Assembly (NCBI GenBank): GCA_946807835.1 | Contig: OX327695.1 | Span: 27,386,501 to 27,450,500, forward strand | Direction of reading: 5' to 3' | Length of the DNA: 64,000 nucleotides | Source: Ailanthus altissimus | Taxonomy: Eukaryota; Streptophyta; Magnoliopsida; Sapindales; Simaroubaceae | In this document: in pieces, positions 13,621-27,110 of the stretch | Layout of the letters: every line of letters begins with the position of its first letter | Position numbering within the stretch: the first letter of the stretch is position 1 | Made by a program: the position numbers and the translations under genes | Notes under the pieces: generated by a model | The model's database searches: none | The model's input: only the letters and a program-made list of their open reading frames with translations | What the model was told of the DNA's origin: nothing

Positions 13621-16600
13621 ATGCCTCTAGGCAAGCGTGGCGTCAAGCGCTTATCTTCTTCGCCAGCAACATCAGCTGTAACAACGATACTGTTCTTATC
13701 ATTATGCGTTCTTGGCGTATGGATGTTCGGCAACAACTTCGTGCGACCATCGAAAACTACCTGCGGCGGCGGAGACATTACTGCTTTCTCTAGAAATGAA
13801 CCTGAAACTATGAAAACCAGTGAGAAAAAACAGCACACTGTCTTTGAGGATAACCCCGGCGTTCTCCCCAGGGATGCCATAGCCAGACAATCGGATGAGC
13901 CGAAACAGACTCAAAGTGTTAATGACTATGATAGGGCCAAGCCAAAAGAAAACCATGCTATCATTAGTGGCATTGATAGAGAAGTAAAAGGGCATGCAAG
14001 TATTGGTGGTGATAGCCAAAGCAAGGTTAGTTATGAAGAACAGGTGAAAAAAATTATTGCAGAGAAAGAGGATTCACCGCAAGGTTTACGAGGCAAAGAA
14101 TCTGCTGACGAACAGAAGAAACAGAAAGAAGGTGAGACTCAAATATCTCAAGAAAGTACATTGACTCAAAACCAGCGAGGTGATCAGCAACAACAACAGC
14201 CAAAGCCAGACTTGGATAGCATTGCTAAAGCAACTGACGAAATGGTGAAACAACAATTGCAAGAAAATGCTGGAAATCAGACAGCTTTGCAGGAACCTGC
14301 TGAAAATCAGATTTCGATAGAAGATAAACAACCGAAAATCGAACACCATCAAGATGAACAAGCACAACAAGAAAAAGAAGGCCCTTTTTCCAAGTTCACT
14401 GATGAAACCATCCCGGAAAAGCCATCATTACAGCAAGAATTTGAAGCTGTAACTCGCATTGGCAATGAGACGACTCAAGTTTCTTTGCCAGAGACAAAGA
14501 AACCAGAGCAAAATAACGAAGCAAAATTAGAAAATGAACAAAAAAGCAACAGTAAGAGAGCAAAGGAACATAAGCCGAATAATCCTAACCTGGGAGAGAC
14601 ATTTACAGGTAAGGGCAATTCGGGGATACCAAAAGAATCAACAGAGTCAAAGAAGTCCTGGTCAACTCAGGCGAATCAGTCGGAGAACGAGAAAGAGAGG
14701 CGCAAAGAAGGTGAATCAAAGGGTAATGAAAGTACCTACGGACACACGTGGCAACTCTGTAACGAAACTACCGGTCCTGATTTTATCCCATGTTTGGACA
14801 ACGAAAAAGCTATAAAGAAGTTACGTACTACCATGCACTACGAACATCGTGAGAGGCATTGCCCGGAGGCGGAGCCCACTTGCCTGGTCCCGCTTCCTGT
14901 GGGTTACAAAACACCAATAGCATGGCCGAAAAGCAGAGATAAGGTAAGAGTGATTATAAACCGTTTGATTGGCGTGATTTTCGTGGGGCTCTAACTTTGT
15001 TAATGTCGTCCGGCAGATATGGTATCAAAATGCACCAAATACGTTGCTGGTCCAAGTGAAGGGGCACCAGAACTGGGTTAAGGTTACGGGTGAGTTCTTG
15101 ACTTTTCCTGGTGGCGGTACCCAGTTCATACATGGCGCTCTCCACTACATTGATTTTATTCAAAATGTGAGTCATCTCATAATCAACGCACCGGGTTTGT
15201 TCACTTATGGTACTGTTTTAAGAAGTGCAATGCTGTAATATCTTAAATTTGGATCAGATTTGCTAATACTATACTCACTAATGTTGCACCTAGATAACTT
15301 TTTAACCCTATTAACATTAAGTAATATATGAGAGCTGTTACTTATATAATTTGTAGCTTTTAATTTGCTTTCATTTAATAACTTGTTCCTCTGAATTGAT
15401 TTTGTGACTCGGCAGGCGGTACCCATTATTGCATGGGGGAAGCGCTCTCGAGTTGTGTTAGATGTTGGCTGTGGAGTTGCCAGTTTCGGAGGTTACCTTT
15501 TTGACAAAGATGTGCTTACAATGTCATTTGCACCAAAAGATGAGCATGAAGCTCAGGTTCAGTTCGCCCTTGAAAGAGGAATTCCTGCAATATCTGCAGT
15601 CATGGGTACTCAGCGGCTGCCATTTCCAAGCAACGTCTTTGATATCGTTCACTGTGCCCGTTGCAGGGTGCCTTGGCACATTGAAGGTCAAAACTTTTTC
15701 CATATCTTTATTCTGTTAGCTTAACTTTGAGATTTATATATTTCACTGGCCATAATTTGCTAACACAAATTGAAGCTTTTGTCAAGGTGGTAAGCTTCTT
15801 CTGGAATTGAACAGAGTTTTACGACCTGGTGGTTACTTCGTCTGGTCAGCTACTCCTGTGTACCAAAAGCTTGAGGAAGATGTGGAAATCTGGAATGGTA
15901 AAACTAAAGAGTGTATGTTTATTTGCCAAATAGCTTAAGCTTAATTTTATTCAAGTTGACATAAATTCATTTTTTCTAGCAATGTCCAATTTGACGGTAT
16001 CCATTTGCTGGGAACTTGTTACAATCAAGATTGACAAACTAAATTCAGCTGGCTTTGCCATCTACCGCAAACCCACCACAAGCGACTGCTACGAGAGAAG
16101 AACTCATAACAATCCTCCAATATGCAACAACGACGACGATCCAAACGCTGCCTGGTAATAGCTAGGCGTTATCACAAAGTTTAATCTTGGTGACATATAA
16201 TAACACTATTACTGTTACATTTATAGGTATGTGCCTCTACAAACGTGTTTGCACCGCGTGCACGTTGAAGAGGCAGAGAGAGGAAGCCGATGGCCAGAGG
16301 AATGGCCCGCGCGACTTTCTACAGCTCCTTACTGGTTAAACAGCTCCCAAATGGGGATTTATGGGAAACCAGCTCCTCAGGATTTCATAAAAGATTATGA
16401 ACATTGGAAAAATGTGGTCAGCTCGTCATATATGAGCGGACTGGGCATCAGTTGGTCAAATGTGAGAAATGTCATGGACATGAGAGCAGTTTATGGAGGG
16501 TACTATTCCTTTTTTTCTCACTTCTTTGACAGACCAAATCCCTAGGTCTAGGAAGTAATTTTTTGGCAAGTGAGACTCTAGTTAAGCCTTGCCGTTCTTG

Positions 16601-17127
16601 CAGGTTCGCGGCAGCTTTGAAGGAACATCAACTTTGGGTGATGAATGTGGTGAACGTAAATTCTCCTGATACACTTCCTATCATATATGAGCGAGGTCTT
16701 ATTGGCTTATACCATGATTGGTGTGAATCCTTTAGCAGTTACCCTCGTTCATATGATCTCCTGCACGCTGATCATCTTTTCTCAAAGCTGAAAGAGAGGT
16801 AGAGAAGATCGATTATAATTTATAACCCTTCTTTTCCTCAATCTTTCCATTATTTTTTCTTTAGTCTTTGAATAAAGCTAGATGACTAAAAATTGTAATT
16901 ATTTTGTTAGGTGTAAACTTGTCCCTGTTATGGCAGAGGTCGACAGGTTAGTTAGACCTGGAGGCAAATTGATTGTTCGGGATGCATCGAGTGTAATAGG
17001 TGAAGTTGAGAACTTGTTGAAGTCTCTACATTGGGAAGTTCGTTTTACCTTTTCCAAGGACCAAGAAGGGATACTCAGTGCTCAGAAAGGGAATTGGCGG
17101 CCAGAGACTTATCAAGCTTCTTCTTGA
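13621..17127 (+). CDS. PMT27: Probable Golgi methyltransferase, PMT27/PMT26 type (eight exons)
   Basis: This is a putative S-adenosylmethionine-dependent methyltransferase of the plant QUA2/TSD2 (DUF248) family, type II in the Golgi membrane; relatives act in pectin (homogalacturonan) methylation or cell adhesion. Exons by splice site and phase: 13621-14943, 15017-15166, 15416-15686, 15787-15897, 15980-16154, 16227-16499, 16604-16798 and 16911-17127, giving 904 aa in frame. Residues about 19-38 are the signal anchor. About 60-380 is a Gln/Glu/Lys-rich stem, typical of the PMT24-27 subgroup. The catalytic half follows, with [12 protein letters not shown] (about 505-516) as the SAM loop, then [55 protein letters not shown] and [10 protein letters not shown]. 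It ends [14 protein letters not shown], as PMT27 does. The start is the first ATG before the anchor. The best-match subgroup is PMT27; the exact paralogue and the substrate are inferred. Confidence 0.93.
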
Positions 17128-18451
17128 ACTTTAACAGAGAACATATAATAGTACACTCTTGGACAGTGAGTAGTCCAGCACGGGCGACATCTTGCCTTCC
17201 GTAGCATTGTCATATTAATAGAGTTTATATACGCCTAATTTTGGCAACGGCAAGGTAAATGCTTCTAGTATTGTTCTAGCTTGAATGCAAAACAGCAAGG
17301 AATGCATAAAAACACAGTGACGTGGTGTAACCGGATAACTGACCTAAATTTCGGTTGACAACCTTGGTTGCATAAAGCATAAAAAGAAGGATTCCTCAAA
17401 ACATTCTTATGTAGTATAGGAAATTGTTATGGGCATTTGGTGAGCGCAAACATATATACAGTCGATAATTCCCTACCAACAGAAAAGCAGATAAAATCTT
17501 ACTAACTTGGAGAAAAACAGTGATGGAAGAACATACCAAATCAAGAGCAGCAAGCATCAGCCAGCATTCACCTAAGACTCCACAATAGGATGACTGAACT
17601 TCATAAAAAATATGTCATGACATAAAGGAGATTTCCCATGCATCAATTACTATTGAAATGTCTGAAAATACAAATTATTCTTATCATCATGTACAAATTA
17701 TTCTTATCATCATGCTTTAACGCACATATTTATTAATTAGGAGAACAAATTCTCGTTGCTAACAATCATTTTCATCTTTAATCTTACAAGTTGTCACACA
17801 CATCAAAGCCAGCAACAGAAAACTGCAAATATAATCTGAATTCCAAGGGCTAAGACTCAAGGAACATGTCCTCTCAAACTCTTCTAATTGCAGATAATGT
17901 ACTAAAGAAAAAAGAAAAAGAATACCTTACAATACTGTTTAGTGGGGCTGACCCTTAAAATAAGGTACGAAAAAGTTTACCTTAGACTTGAAATAGAAAT
18001 CTTAGGTCTCATCCCTTCCAATTTTCAGAATAAGGGTACATCTAAGGATATTAATGCACAGTGATGGCATCATCTTAATTTCCTTTAAGAAGTTGGAAAA
18101 TGTGATTTCACTTGTGATAGAAAATGCATAAATGATGTAATTCCTCACTCTCACTATGCAGTTTAACACAACTAAACTTCAGCTTCTACAATTGGAGGCC
18201 TCAAAACATTTTCGAAGTTACATTTGGTAATTTTGATTTTGACATCCAGACTACACATACACCAATTCTTTTGACCCAAACATCAATTTTCTACAATGAT
18301 GGGGGAGTCAAATGCTATAATGTTCTTGGCTTACATCATAGAGCAACCCAAGAAAAAAAAATGTCACCAAGTAAAGCTCCAATGAGATGAGGTACCAAAT
18401 CTTCACAGAAGGTTCTAGATAGATGCTTGTGCCTCTCATCTGTGTGGCTGA
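17128..18451. other. Gap between two convergent genes
   Basis: The gap holds the 3' UTRs of the methyltransferase (from the left) and the glutaredoxin (from the right). No coding sequence is recognised. A 23 bp unit is tandemly duplicated at 17670-17715. Confidence 0.6.
17670..17715. repeat. 23 bp tandem duplication
   Basis: Two adjacent copies of a unit built on 'aaattattcttatcatcatg' differ only at the last positions. Confidence 0.9.
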
Positions 18452-19879
18452 TCAACTTGTACCAAGTAGTTTCTGCAACTGATCGCTCGTGACTGCAGCT
18501 TTAAGATCTGAATCATGAAAATTTAAGTGAAAGAACATAAGTAAAATGCAGAAAATAATACCAAACAAAAGCTACTTGGATCCCAAGGCTAAGGTAACAG
18601 GATAACATTTAAATGAAACATAGAGTGAGCCAGAGAGAGAGTTGAGAAGAAACCATCAGAGCCACCAATGTGTTTTCCATTCACAAATATTTGTGGGACG
18701 GTACGTCGGCCTACCAGATCTAGAAGAACATACTGAATTTGAGCCCCGTCATCTGAACATATTTTCAATCATTAAAGCAACTTTAAACCATTTATCCGAA
18801 TTTATAAGACACAACAGCTAGCGTAAACAACAATAGCGAATAGATACCTCGAAGATCAAGTTCCACAACATAAGGCTGCTCCTTCAGTTCAGCGAATACG
18901 CGCTTGACACGCAAGCAATACCTAGAAAAAAAATCCAAGAAAGCACAACCTTCATTCCAAGTACAATTTTTGCAGTATATGGAGTTTTAATCTAATTATC
19001 AATTGAAGCACCCTTTGCATGACATCCTTGAACTCAGGCCATCCAAGAAGCTTAGAAAACAACACGAATATACTTATTTTTATACGTAATTGAAAAAAAG
19101 CAACAGTCATTCAGTCATTAAACTCAAACTAAGCATTTTCTACTGTCTGCGAAATCTTTGGTTAAATTGAACACCACAATCAAGGTCCATATACTCGGAC
19201 TATAATAAACATAAAAATAAAAATAAAAATAAAAAACTACAGCATCTCTCGCAAGAGGAAGGGCGTCATTTCAAGTTTGTTTAATAATTATACAAGTCTC
19301 ACAATTTGGCATAAAACACAGACAATGAATATCCCAGTTATTCCAATCATACCAGTTTTTCTTATGCAACAACAATTTTCAAAACAAGCGCAGGCAATAG
19401 TCTCCCACTTCTACAATGCAAATCACAGATAATTTGTCTCCATGTACAACAAAATAACATTATATAGCACCAGTACCCCACCATGACAAAGTTTCATTTC
19501 TCGAATCAATTTAACTACATTTATCACCACTGTGTCCAAATTGGGCTTTCCGATGCTGTGGAGCTAGCAAAGTCCTGGCTATTGTGTAAAATTTATCATT
19601 TGAATTCAATAAATTTAGATGTGAATAGAATTGTATGTATAAAAGCATCGAATTCAGTACGATAAATAAAAAAAGAAAAGGAGATATAGAGGATTAAATC
19701 AAAACGTACGGACAGTAGGATTTCGAGAAAATTACGATCTTGTTGGAGAAGATGGAGTTCTGTACAAATCCGGAAACTGAATGGTTGGCTTCTGCCCCTT
19801 TTGGTGCGTTTCCGAGCACCAACACCAACAATACTGCGACCGCGCTGAGAAAATACCGCGACTCCAAACTGCTCTTCAT
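18452..19879 (-). CDS. GRXC3: Class I (CPYC) glutaredoxin with N-terminal signal anchor, GRXC3-like
   Basis: This is a glutathione-dependent thiol-disulfide oxidoreductase, likely in the secretory pathway. Exons on the minus strand run 19879-19710, 18921-18848, 18752-18654 and 18507-18452; they join in phase to 132 aa. Residues about 9-24 are strongly hydrophobic (signal peptide or anchor). The active site CPYC is at 56-59 and spans the first intron (the donor lies after CC of the Pro codon). The cis-Pro loop TVPQ is at 99-102 and the glutathione-binding GGSDD at 111-115. The length matches Arabidopsis GRXC3/GRXC4 (130-135 aa). The '[18 protein letters not shown]' block and the C-terminus 'QLQKLLGTS' fit GRXC3 better. 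An upstream in-frame ATG at 19966 would add 29 residues before the hydrophobic segment; I prefer MKSS because it leaves a normal signal sequence. The first intron is 788 bp and holds an (ATAAAA)n run near 19211-19236. Confidence 0.93.
19211..19236. repeat. (ATAAAA)n simple repeat in a glutaredoxin intron
   Basis: About four near-perfect copies of the hexamer lie within the first intron of the minus-strand glutaredoxin gene. Confidence 0.85.
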
Positions 19880-22115
19880 TTCGTGAATCGTCACAGAGGA
19901 AAAAATTGACTTGTCATTGTGAACGCTTTTATCTTCTTTACCGAGATGGCTCAAGGACACGTTCATTTTGGGCCAAGGCCCAGCTTACCATTTTCAATTT
20001 TTCTATTTTTAAGAAAGTATTTTTTTATTTTTTTTAAATATTCATCTATTATCATTGTTAAACATTAAAAATATATATCAGGGAACTTTGATGGTACAAT
20101 CAAAGGGTTATCAAGATAAAATATAACAAGTATACAGTGATACCTCCTTAAACTTAAACTCTTACAAATAAGAGCATAAATTATCTTATTATTGAAAAAT
20201 AACAACCCTTCATATTGAATACGAAATGTTTCCTCGATCGTCGAAGTAGCGCTTAACATACGCTGCACCTGTCATTTTTGGGATATTCTCCGCTCTAGTC
20301 CAATCCATCTTGGACCATTATCTTTCGCAGACATCTGACTTAGAACTTTGTTGCCCATGATTGACTTGAGAAGTAGTCTGACTGAGGTATCGATCGTAGT
20401 ACTCATTTTCTAATTAAGTGTATAAATAATTTCTTTAGGAAATATTTTTATTTCATCGACAATTTTATCTTTTTTTTTTTTACCTTTTGAGAAAATAAAT
20501 AGTTTATTTGGAAGGATGTTCAAATTTTATATGTTGGCCAAAATTCTCTCTTAACGTGTAATACTTTAGAACTGAACTGATCATCTCACATAAATAATAA
20601 TGTACATCATATATTAAAATATCCTTTCAAAATTTTAATTAAAGCTACAAGAATATTTATTGGATCGTAAAAATTTTCGTCAATTTTATTTAACTAATTT
20701 TGACCCCAAATTTTGGACATCTTAGGTCAAGAAGTTAAATTTATATCTCTCTATAATAGTGATTGAGCTTGTAAATAGGTTGAGTTATGATAACCGTTTA
20801 TCAATACATACAATGATCCTAATTCATGTTTGTGCTTCAATATGTATCGGACCTTCTGAATTTTGATCTTTAGATTTGATCAAGAATAAGAAAAAAAATT
20901 ATCATAAACAAATATGAGATAAAATTATAATAACTCTACTTCACGAGAACTTATGTCCATTTCATTGAACTTTTGGCTCACTCAAATGATACTATTGAAG
21001 AATAGTTTTACAGTAAAAGTATAAAGAGGTCATGCCTCTATAAAATGAGCATCATTCTAAATATTTGTCTTAGGCTTCGATGATTGTAAAGAGCCTTTAG
21101 AAGCTTGTGGTGGAGCCTTTGGAGGGTGCAATCCCATTTAGGAGAATTTAAAAGATAAGCTAAAAAAACTTGGTTCTAGAAGGAGGAAGAAGATTCTCCT
21201 TTATTATTTAGGCTCTTATTTATATACGTTGATATACTTAAAAGTAGAATTCTTGTAGAATTAGGATAAACTGATACCTTCTTATTCTGACCACATTCTG
21301 AAGTTGTAAGAGACTTTTATATTCAAACCACATCTCAAGATTATAGGAAGATTTACATAAAAAAATTTAGGATTTCGAGATTCTTGGGAATAGAGGCAGT
21401 TTAAGTCTTTGAGTTAGTTGGTTCAAGTGCTTAATCCCCAGTCAGTAGCAAATAAGTGCCTTCACACCTACGAAGAAGTGATCGGCTTCTTACATGATCT
21501 GCTTGGCCAAAACTAGTTACCGATGATTACTCATTGGCACCAAAGAGTATTTATTGGTATTGAAGATGTTTAAGTCCGAGGCTTGTAAGTATGTTATGAG
21601 TATATTTCTTTCTAATATTTAAGTTCCCAACGATGGTGGGCCCGAGCTTGAAAGGTCTTCTCAATGAGTCTCGCAATGGTTAACCATATACTTCAGGTGA
21701 TGAGTCCTCATAAAGATTAAGGCCAAAGTTTGTAGGTATCATTAAACCTTCTAAGAAAATTTGGTTTGAATTAAGATCCCAAGAGAAAACAACTAAGTGT
21801 TTAATCCTCAAAGTAATTTTTGAGCCATCCATCCAAATGGAATAGAGCAGTTATCATGTAGTATTCTAAATAAGATTTGAAGTTCAAACAAGATTTGATG
21901 TCTACAATTTATTTAACTAAAGCTTTAAGTATCATTCACGTCGAATTGTGAACTACTCTTATGCATTAGTGATTTGGTAATAGTACTTTAATTGTCAAGA
22001 TTATTGGGTTTGGCATATTATTTATTAGAGAGTAATCTATTATTTCTTTTCAATTGAATACATATTGTAACAATATTATAATCATTCAAATATGATATAT
22101 ACTTTAAAAAATATT
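19880..22115. other. Intergenic DNA between glutaredoxin and a copia element
   Basis: The first 200 bp to the right of the glutaredoxin start probably hold its 5' UTR and promoter; no clear TATA box was found. The rest has no coding signal. The part at about 20740-21800 is less AT-rich and has the look of old repeat or LTR sequence, but I found no partner copy in the window. Confidence 0.45.
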
Positions 22116-22120
22116 GTAAT
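22116..22120. other. Target-site duplication, left copy (GTAAT)
   Basis: GTAAT directly precedes the left LTR and is repeated exactly at 28364-28368 after the right LTR. Five base pairs is the usual Ty1/copia duplication. Confidence 0.92.
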
Positions 22121-22428
22121 TGTTGTGAATAATAAGATGAAGAAGTAAAAATTTTGAACTAGAATGCAAAGTGTAAATATAAATAAACACTTTTGCAAAT
22201 ATATTAATATTTGAACTTGTTTCTTACTTATACATAAATGAAAGTATTCACCTATATTTATAGAGTAAGGGAATGAGAAAGAAGTGAAATCTTTCCAATG
22301 TAGGATTTTGATGGAGGACACTGTTTATGATACTGTTCACTTATATGATACTGTTCATCTATATGAAACTATTCATTTATACGATACTGTTTACTTGTAC
22401 AGTACTGTTCACTATTATATTTATAACA
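22121..22428 (-). repeat. 3' LTR, 308 bp, with five 18 bp sub-repeats
   Basis: It runs from TGTTGTGAAT to TTTATAACA. Positions 22329-22418 are five tandem copies of an 18 bp unit of the type gatactgttcacttatat. The partner LTR has four copies, which accounts exactly for the 18 bp length difference. Confidence 0.95.
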
Positions 22429-22437
22429 CTCCCCTTT
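22429..22437 (-). other. Polypurine tract
   Basis: The minus strand reads AAAGGGGAG immediately before the 3' LTR. This is the usual plus-strand primer site of a copia element. Confidence 0.8.
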
Positions 22438-22821
22438 GGACTCCACCATAATCCCAACTTTCCCTTTAGGTTACACCATTTTTAATTGTATTTTACATTG
22501 CTAAAGAAATACAACTCTATTTTGTACAACGGTGTCTAATGTATTTAATACTGCCTCATTAAAACCTTGCCAGTAAAATTCAGTGGGATAAAACCTGATC
22601 GAAAGAAAAAAGAGTGCAGTACACGCTTGTAACTAACATTTTTTTTCTTTTGAAAGAATATGCTCCCCTTAATGAAATGCTCCCCCTCAAAGTAACATCT
22701 TATCAATTTGCCAACTTGTTGAGTAGACGCATGCCAATCTTGTAAATCAGTTTCTCAAAAGTTGAAGTTGGTAGAGATTTAGTGAACAAATCTGCAAAGT
22801 TGTTAGTAGAACGTATTTGTT

Positions 22822-25800
22822 TCACATCAATCTTTTTGTTTTGTTGCAGTTCATGGGTGTAGAAGAATTTTGGAGAAATATACTTAGTTCTATCTCCTTT
22901 GATATATCGGCCTTTAACTTGAGCAATACAAGCTGCATTATCTTCATATATTGTTGTTGGAATATCTGTTGCAGAACGTATGCTACATGTACTCTGAATG
23001 TGATGAATGACGGATCGTAGCCATATGCATTCTCTACTTGCTTCGTGGAGTGCAAGAATCTCAGAGTGATTTGATGAGATGACAACAAAAGTTTGCTTTG
23101 TGGATCGTCATGAGATTGCTGTATTGTTGTAGGTAAAAACATAACCTGTTTGTGAGCTAGCCTTATGGGATCAGATAAGTACCTAGCATTTGCATATTCA
23201 ACTAGACCTGAATTTTTTGTTAGTTCATTAGAATAAAATAATCCCAAATTTATTGTTTTACATAGATAACGAAATATATGTTTGACACCATTCCAATAAC
23301 GTCGAGTTAGTGCAGAGCTAAATCTTGCCAATAAATTTACTGCAAAAGTTATGTCCGATCTAGTACATTGGGCTAAATCTAATAAAGCAACAATTGCATT
23401 TAGATATGGTACTTCTGAACCAAGTATCTCCTTATCATCTTCTTTATGGCGGAATGGATCCTTTTTAGGATCAAGAGACCGAACAACCATAGGGGTACTT
23501 AATGGATGGGCTTTATCCATATTGAATCTTTTCAAAATCTTTTCAATATAAGTAGATTGATAGATAAATATTCCATTTGATTTATACTCGATCTGCAAGC
23601 CCAGACAGTATTTGGTCTTTCCTAGGTCTTTCATTTCAAATTTCTTCTTTAAGTATTCTGCAGTTTTCAAGAGTTCTTCAGGAGTCCTGATCAAATTCAT
23701 GCCATCCACATATACAGCTACAATAGCAAATTCAGTGTTTGACTTCTTTATGAATACACATGGACATATTAGGTTGTTAATATAACCTTTTTTTTATCAA
23801 ATATTCACTTAGACGGTTATACCACATGCGCTCAAATTGTTTTAATCCATACAAAGATTTCTGTAGCTTGATTGAGTACAAATTTTGATTACATACTTCA
23901 GGCATTTTAAATTCTTAAAGGATTTTCATATAAATATCTGTGTCAAGTGATCCATATAGATATGCCGTTACTACATCCATAAGATGCATACCAAGATTTT
24001 CTGAGACTGCCAAACTTATCAGAAATCTAATGTAATTGTGTCCATCACGGAGAAATAAGTTTCATCATAATCAATATCAGGTTTCTACGAGAAATCTTGA
24101 GCAACAAGTCTTACTTTGTATCTGATGACTTCATTGTTTTCATTACATTTTTGTACAAAAACCCATTTATGTCCTACGGGTTTAACATCTTCAGGTGTCC
24201 GGACTACAGGTCCAAATACTTCTCGTTTAGTTAGTGAAGTCAATTCTGTTTGTATTGCTTCTTTCCATTGAAACCAATCATGTCTTTCTCTACATTCATC
24301 AACAGATTGTGGCTTAAAATCATCATTCATAATTTCAGTAGCTACTACAAATGAGAACACATTATCAGTGATTGTTTTATCTCGTTGCCACATCACTCCT
24401 GTATAAGCATAATTTATACTATTTTCTTCATTTTGAAGTTCTTGTGTCTCTTCCGGAACTAATATGTCTTCTGAAACTTTTGTCTCTTCAGGGATATGTG
24501 TCACTTCAGGGACTTGTGTCTCTTCGGGGACTATTAATCCTTTTGTTGTTTTAGAGAATATGGATTCATTTGCTGCCATTTGATTAAATTGTTCTACAGG
24601 AACAATCACCCGGGCTAGTGTATTAGCAGCTGGTATATATGATTTGGTTATTTTTGATGCATCTGTAAATGCGTCAAGTAATTCATTTGCTATTCTTTGA
24701 AGATGAATAATTCTTTGCACCTCATTTTCACATTGAGTTGTGCGAGGGTTTAAATGAGACATAGTGGTCATTTTTCAAGAAAGTTCATGCCTTACTTTAG
24801 GAGGCAAATTTCTTTTCCCTAATAATAGGAATATTATCTCATCAAAATGGCAATCCGTAAATTGTGCGGTAAATAGATCACCTGTCAAGGGTTCAAGATA
24901 TTTTATAATTGATGGTGAGTTAAAATCAATATAAATCCCTAAGTGACGTTGAAGTCCCATCTTAGTGTGTTGAGGAGGTGTTATAGGTACATATACAGCA
25001 CAACCAAATGTACGCAAATGGAATATATTAGGTTGATGACCAAGTACAAGTTGTAATGGAGAATATTGATGATAAGCAGTGGGTCTAAAACGAATTAATG
25101 ATGCAACATGCAATATAGCATGTCCCCATGCAGAAGTTGGTAATTGTGTGCGCATCAATAAAGTACGTGCAATTATCTGAAGTTGTTTAATTAAGGATTC
25201 TGCCAATCCATTTTGTGTGTGAACATGTGGTACAGGATGTTCTACTTCAATTCTCATTTATGTACAGTAGTCATCAAATATTTTGGATGTAAACTCACTA
25301 GCATTGTCTAAAGTATTGTCTTGATAGGGTATTTTAAAAATTGTGCCCTTAATTTAATAATCTATGCCATTAATTTTGCAAATGCAACATTTCATGTAGA
25401 TAATAAACACACATGTGACCATCCCGCAGATGCATCAATTAAAACCATAAAATATCAAAAAGGTTCACTTGGTGGATGAATTGGTCCACATATATCTCTT
25501 TGGACCCTTTGTAAGAATGATGGAGATTCTAAATTAATCGTAGAAAGGGATGGTCTGACTATGAGTTTGCCTTGTGAGCAAGTAGTACAAATATTTTCAT
25601 TAGATAATAGAATCTTCAAGTTCTTTAACGGATGTCCATGAGAATTTTCAACTATCCTACGCATTATTGTTGATCCTGGATGACCAAGACGGTTATGCTA
25701 TAGTGTAAACATTTTTGGATCACTGAACTTCTAGTTCATTACTGCGTAGCTTTCAGTTGAATTTATAACTGTATAATACAAACCCAATGATGAAACATGA

Positions 25801-27110
25801 AGCTTTTCAAGTATGCATTTCTTGTTTGAGATATTAGAAGTAATGCAAAGATATTCTACATTATTTTCATTTAAAGTCTCAATGTGATATCCATTTCAGC
25901 GGATATCTTTAAAGCTCAGCAGATTTCTTCTAGATCTACCAGCATATAAAGCCTCATTTATATACAATTTTGTTCCATTTTCTAACAAGATTGTTGCTCT
26001 TCCAGAGCCTTCAATCAGATTTGCAGGACTTGATATAGTATTAACTTTCCCTTCAATCATTATTAGTTTTGAGAAATATTTTTTATCTTTTAAGATAGTG
26101 TGTGTAGTTGCACTGTTAGCCAAACAAACATCCCCATCTTTTCTCTCTAAAGTGGACAGTTCATTTTTGGAAGCCATATCCTTTAATAAAATATTTAACA
26201 TTAGAAAATAAAAATTACAAGAAAACATGAAGAGAAACCAACACAATAAATATTAAAAACAAGAAAAGATACAACATACTGACATAAAATAAAAGTACAA
26301 ATATAGAGCTTTTAAATAATTAAGCCCCATTTTCAATTTTTAAAGAAGTTAGAGACTTCTAGATGAGTATGATCTGCAGAATTTGATTTATCAATAAGAT
26401 TTGTCTCTATATTCTTCCCTTTTCCTTTGACAAATGTCTCATGAAGTTCAATTTGATTTCTTGGTGCATGACATGTACGTGACCAATGCCCATTTTTACC
26501 ACATCGATAATATACATTTTCATGATACTTAGGGCGTTTGGTTTCCATATCATTTTCTCTGTTTTGGTGCTTCTGTCCTCCTTTAATATATTTGTCTTTG
26601 GTATTTATAACAACCTCGAGGGTAATAACCACGCCCTCTTCCTCTTCCACGACCACGTCTAGCATTATTATAAAAATTTGCATTCACTTCAGGGAATGGT
26701 TGAGAACCTGTTGGACGTGATTCATAAGTTTTTAATAACAATTCATTATTCTGTTCAGCAACCAGAAGACATGAGATTAAATCTGAATATTTTGTATACT
26801 GTCATTCACGGTACTGTTGCTATAGAACCACATTAGAAGCATAAAAGGTTGAAAATATTTTTTCCAACATATCATGCTCTGTCACTTTCTCCCCACATAA
26901 TTTCATCTGTGAGGTAATTATGAATAAGGCAAAATTGTATTCAGTAATAGTTCTGTAATTCTGCAATCGCAAGTCTATCCATTCATATTTTTTCTTTGGG
27001 AGGAACACATCATTTTGATGGTCAAATCTTTTTTTTAAATTTTCCCAGAAGATCTGCAGGTCCTCTATGGTCAAATATTGAGCTTTTAAGCTCTCATGTA
27101 TGTGGTGACA
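22822..27110 (-). pseudogene. Copia gag-pol, frame-broken
   Basis: Segments in order on the minus strand: gag (about 27074-26820, UBN2-type); a zinc knuckle (about 26510-26455) whose first cysteine is Tyr; protease (about 26140-26090) in which the catalytic Asp of the usual D-S-A-T-T-H is Asn; GAG-pre-integrase and integrase in two open pieces (25664-25455 and 25257-24775); reverse transcriptase N-terminal part with KPVGHKWVF (24340-24085). After a frame break comes the second RT part, where the YVDD box reads YVDG (near 23695-23710). Then follow the 'RPDITFAV' region (here SDITFAV) and RNase H, which is shifted and truncated in sense. Each open piece is recognisable, but together they need several frame changes. 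The two lost catalytic aspartates independently predict a dead protease and a dead polymerase. Confidence 0.88.

Noticed and set aside
13596..14370. Minus-strand open frames of 94-105 codons opposite the first methyltransferase exon
   Set aside because: They lie antisense to a long, clearly coding Gln/Glu-rich exon. Their hydrophobic composition is the expected complement of that codon usage.
14534..14815. 93-codon plus-strand frame inside the methyltransferase exon
   Set aside because: It is out of frame with the real coding sequence and has no domain.
20740..21800. Possible solo LTR
   Set aside because: The texture is LTR-like, but I could find no TG...CA ends with a target duplication and no second copy in the window.
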